NCBI GenBank assembly: GCA_028583405.1 | Contig: CM053260.1 | Span: 21,266,569-21,330,568 of the forward strand | Length of the DNA stretch: 64,000 bases | Direction of reading: 5' to 3' | Origin: Pogonophryne albipinna | Lineage: Eukaryota; Chordata; Actinopteri; Perciformes; Artedidraconidae | Notes under the pieces: model-generated | Told to the model about the DNA's origin: nothing | Databases searched by the model: none | What the model saw: the letters and a program-made list of their open reading frames with translations, nothing else | Made by a program: the position numbers and the translations under genes | Shown here: positions 61,856 to 64,000 of the stretch, piece by piece | How the letters are laid out: each line of letters opens with the position of its first letter | Position numbering within the stretch: the stretch's first letter is position 1

Positions 61856-63323
61856 CAGTGGGGCAAAAAAGTATTTAGTCAGCCACCAATTGTGCAAGTT
61901 CTCCCACTTAAAAAGATGAGAGAGGCCTGTAATTTTCATCCTAGGTACACTTCAACTATGAGAGACAAAATGAGAAGAAAAAAAGAAAAATCCAGAAAAT
62001 CACATTGTCTGATTTTTAAAGAATTTATTTGCAAATTATGGTGGAAAATAAGTATTTGGTCAATAACAAAAGTTCATCTCAATACTTTGTTATATACCCT
62101 TTGTTGGCAATGACAGAGGTCAAACGTTTTCTGTAAGTCTTCACAAGGTTTTCACACACTGTTGCTGGTATTTTGGCCCATTCCTCCATGCAGATCTCCT
62201 CTAGAGCAGTGATGTTTTGGGGCTGTCGCTGGGCAACACGGACTTTCAACTCCCTCCAAAGATTTTCTATGGGGTTGAGATCTGGAGACTGGCTAGGCCA
62301 CTCCAGGACCTTGAAATGCTTCTTACGAAGCCACTCCTTCGTTGCCCGGGCGGTGTGTTTGGGATCATTGTCATGCTGAAGACCCAGCCACGTTTCATCT
62401 TCAATGCCCTTGCTGATGGAAGGAGGTTGTCACTCAAAATCTCACGATACATGGCCCCATTCATTCTTTCCTTTACACGGATCAGTCGTCCTGGTCCCTT
62501 TGCAGAAAAACAGCCCCAAAGCATGATGTTTCCACCCCCATGTTTCACAGTAGGTATGGTGTTCTTTGGATGCAACTCGGCATTCTTTCTCCTCCAAACA
62601 CGTCTAGTTGAGTTTTTACCAAAAAGTTCTATTTTGGTTTCATCTGACCATATGACATTCTCCCAATCCTCTTCTGGATCATCTAAATGCTCTCTAGCAA
62701 ACTTCAGACGGGCCTGGACATGTACTGGCTTAAGCAGGGGGACACGTCTGGCACTGCAGGATTTGAGTCCCTGGCAGCGTAGTGTGTTACTGATGGTAGC
62801 CTTTGTTACATACGTCTTGTATGTCTTCCATTTTCTAATAATTGCTCCCACAGTTGATTTCTTCACACCAAGTTGCTTACCTATTGCAGATTCAGTCTTC
62901 CCAGCCTGGTGCAGGTCTACAATTTTGTTTCTGGTGTCCTTTGACATCTCTTTGGTCTTGGCCATAGTGGAGTTTGGAGTGTGACTGTTTGAGGTTGTGG
63001 ACAGGTGTCTTTTTATACTGATAACAAGTTCAAACAGGTGCCATTAATACAGTTAACAAGTGGAGGACAGAGCAGGCTCTTAAAGAAGAAGTTACAGGTC
63101 TGTGAGAGCCAGAAATCTTGTTTGTTTGTAGGTGACCAAATACTTATTTTACCGAGGAATTTACCAATTAATTCATTAAAAATCCTACAATGTGATTTCC
63201 TGGATTCTTTCCCCCCATTCTGTCTCTCATAGTTGAAGTGTACCTAGGATGAAAATTACAGGCCTCTCATCTTTTTAAGTGGGAGAACTTGCACAATTGG
63301 TGGCTTACTTTTTTGCCCCACTG
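61856..63323 (-). mobile_element. Tc1-like element, minus strand, in the SLC16 gene intron
   Basis: The left end CAGTGGGGCAAAAAAGTATT and the right end 'ttttttgccccactg' are inverted. TA flanks both sides (61854-61855, 63324-63325). The terminal repeats extend over about 200 bp with internal direct words ('aagtatttggtcaataac' and, on the other side, 'gaccaaatacttatttt'), the pattern of long indirect/direct repeats known for Tc1-like fish elements. At about 1.47 kb it is slightly shorter than full-length family members because of an internal deletion in the transposase. Confidence 0.95.
62079..62965 (-). pseudogene. Tc1-like transposase, deleted and frameshifted
   Basis: The minus-strand reading begins MAKTKEMSKDTRNKIVDLHQ at 62965 (first helix-turn-helix). 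KWKTYKT is followed directly by YVTKATISNTLR, so roughly 40-45 residues of the second DNA-binding subdomain and linker of the family are missing in frame. The catalytic part continues (IWSDETKIELFGKNSTRRVW, HGGGNIMLWGC) until a one-base loss near GWVF (about 62380) shifts the frame. The second D and the E of the DDE triad therefore lie in another frame, in DNA that reads towards 62079. The copy is inactive. A long opposite-strand frame over the same DNA is a shadow. Confidence 0.92.
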
Positions 63324-63325
63324 TA

Positions 63326-64000
63326 TACATATGCACCGAATATAGTTGTACTGCTTTTAAAAAAAGAAATTTGCTCACATATACTGTCATATGTGCACCT
63401 AAAATAACCTTATATCACCAGATATAGGCTATATATATTTATCCAAAAAACTCCATGGTACTTTAAATACAATAACTTCAAACCCAGAGTTGCCGCAGAG
63501 AGGTTTTGAACTCAGTGAAAGTTCATGTACCTTCAAGCCATTGGTTCTGCAGCCAACACCTCTAAATCAATAATCTTAACACGAGTTGAGAACATCTTTG
63601 TCCTATGGGTTAGTAAATACCAGTTTTACAGCAAATACCAGTTTTACAGCCCGGTATTGAGCCATCATGTCTACAAGTATAACAACAGTTGTGCTGTATA
63701 GTCATTTAGACTTGATAGATAATGTATAAATTGTCTTCACATGACTAACTGCACCCACTCAAATAGTGTTAGGCTGCCTAATAAGAAGAATGATGTTTGC
63801 ATGTGTTGCTCACCTGACTCAAATTTAACTTTCTGCCACTGACGGGTTACTTTGAGTCATTTATGAGAAGTCTTCATCTTTAAGACTTAACAAATGTTCC
63901 CTTTCTTAAAGTAACATCACTACTGGCTGTTCAACTACACTCGAGCTGTTAGACTAAAGAAAGTTATCAATATTTTTATTGAAGTTTTCAAATATGGACG
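63326..64000 (+). other. SLC16-family gene intron, continuing past the window
   Basis: AT-rich intronic DNA. No exon with MCT helix 2 sequence appears before the window ends. Confidence 0.55.

Noticed and set aside
62217..62984. 255-codon plus-strand frame
   Set aside because: It is the opposite-strand shadow of the broken Tc1-like transposase at 62079-62965.

Overview
This is a vertebrate nuclear genomic window, almost certainly from a ray-finned (teleost) fish and probably a percomorph. The evidence is intron-split genes with GT-AG junctions, long (CA)n and (GA)n arrays, two broken Tc1/mariner elements of types common in fish, hAT and TTAA-flanked miniature elements, and tRNA-derived SINEs with a fish-type 3' tail. 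The species call is inference. No bacterial, phage or CRISPR feature is present.

Layout. Positions 1 to about 48,000 form a gene-poor stretch in which I find no exon I can defend. It holds microsatellites (1-93, 749-877, 5132-5232, 9879-9933, 23374-23469, 36565-36726, 38768-38918), a TTAA-flanked miniature element (1414-1786), hAT-type elements with target-site duplications (1957-2109, 8518-9254, 26912-27453), a terminal-inverted-repeat element (46824-47390), SINE/LINE tails, several decayed fish-type dispersed repeats, and two same-orientation copies of a roughly 2 kb Helentron-like repeat (24415-26400, 43127-45049) carrying internal tandem units of about 148 bp. The rest is single-copy-looking sequence, parts of which (for example 33,950-34,620) may be conserved regulatory DNA.

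From 48,095 the density rises. A composite hAT copy (48095-50190) with a nested SINE ends 365 bp before the start codon of kbtbd8. That gene (CDS 50556-56805, five coding exons, 606 residues) is complete and encodes a BTB-BACK-Kelch adaptor for CUL3 ubiquitin ligase. Its last intron carries a 1.6 kb Tc1-like element (54133-55732) with a frameshifted transposase. A candidate polyadenylation signal is at 59362, followed within 100 bp by a rearranged, palindromic derivative of the same Tc1 family (59461-60041).

The first coding exon of a monocarboxylate transporter of the SLC16 family (MCT1/MCT2-like, 61132-61348) follows on the same strand; the rest of that gene lies beyond the window. Its first visible intron contains a second, unrelated Tc1-like element on the minus strand (61856-63323), also broken.

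The two genes point the same way, but nothing here indicates a shared function. The most unusual structures are the Helentron-like pair, with a 34 bp perfect terminal palindrome and differently expanded tandem units of nearly nucleosomal length, and the fold-back Tc1 derivative between the two genes.
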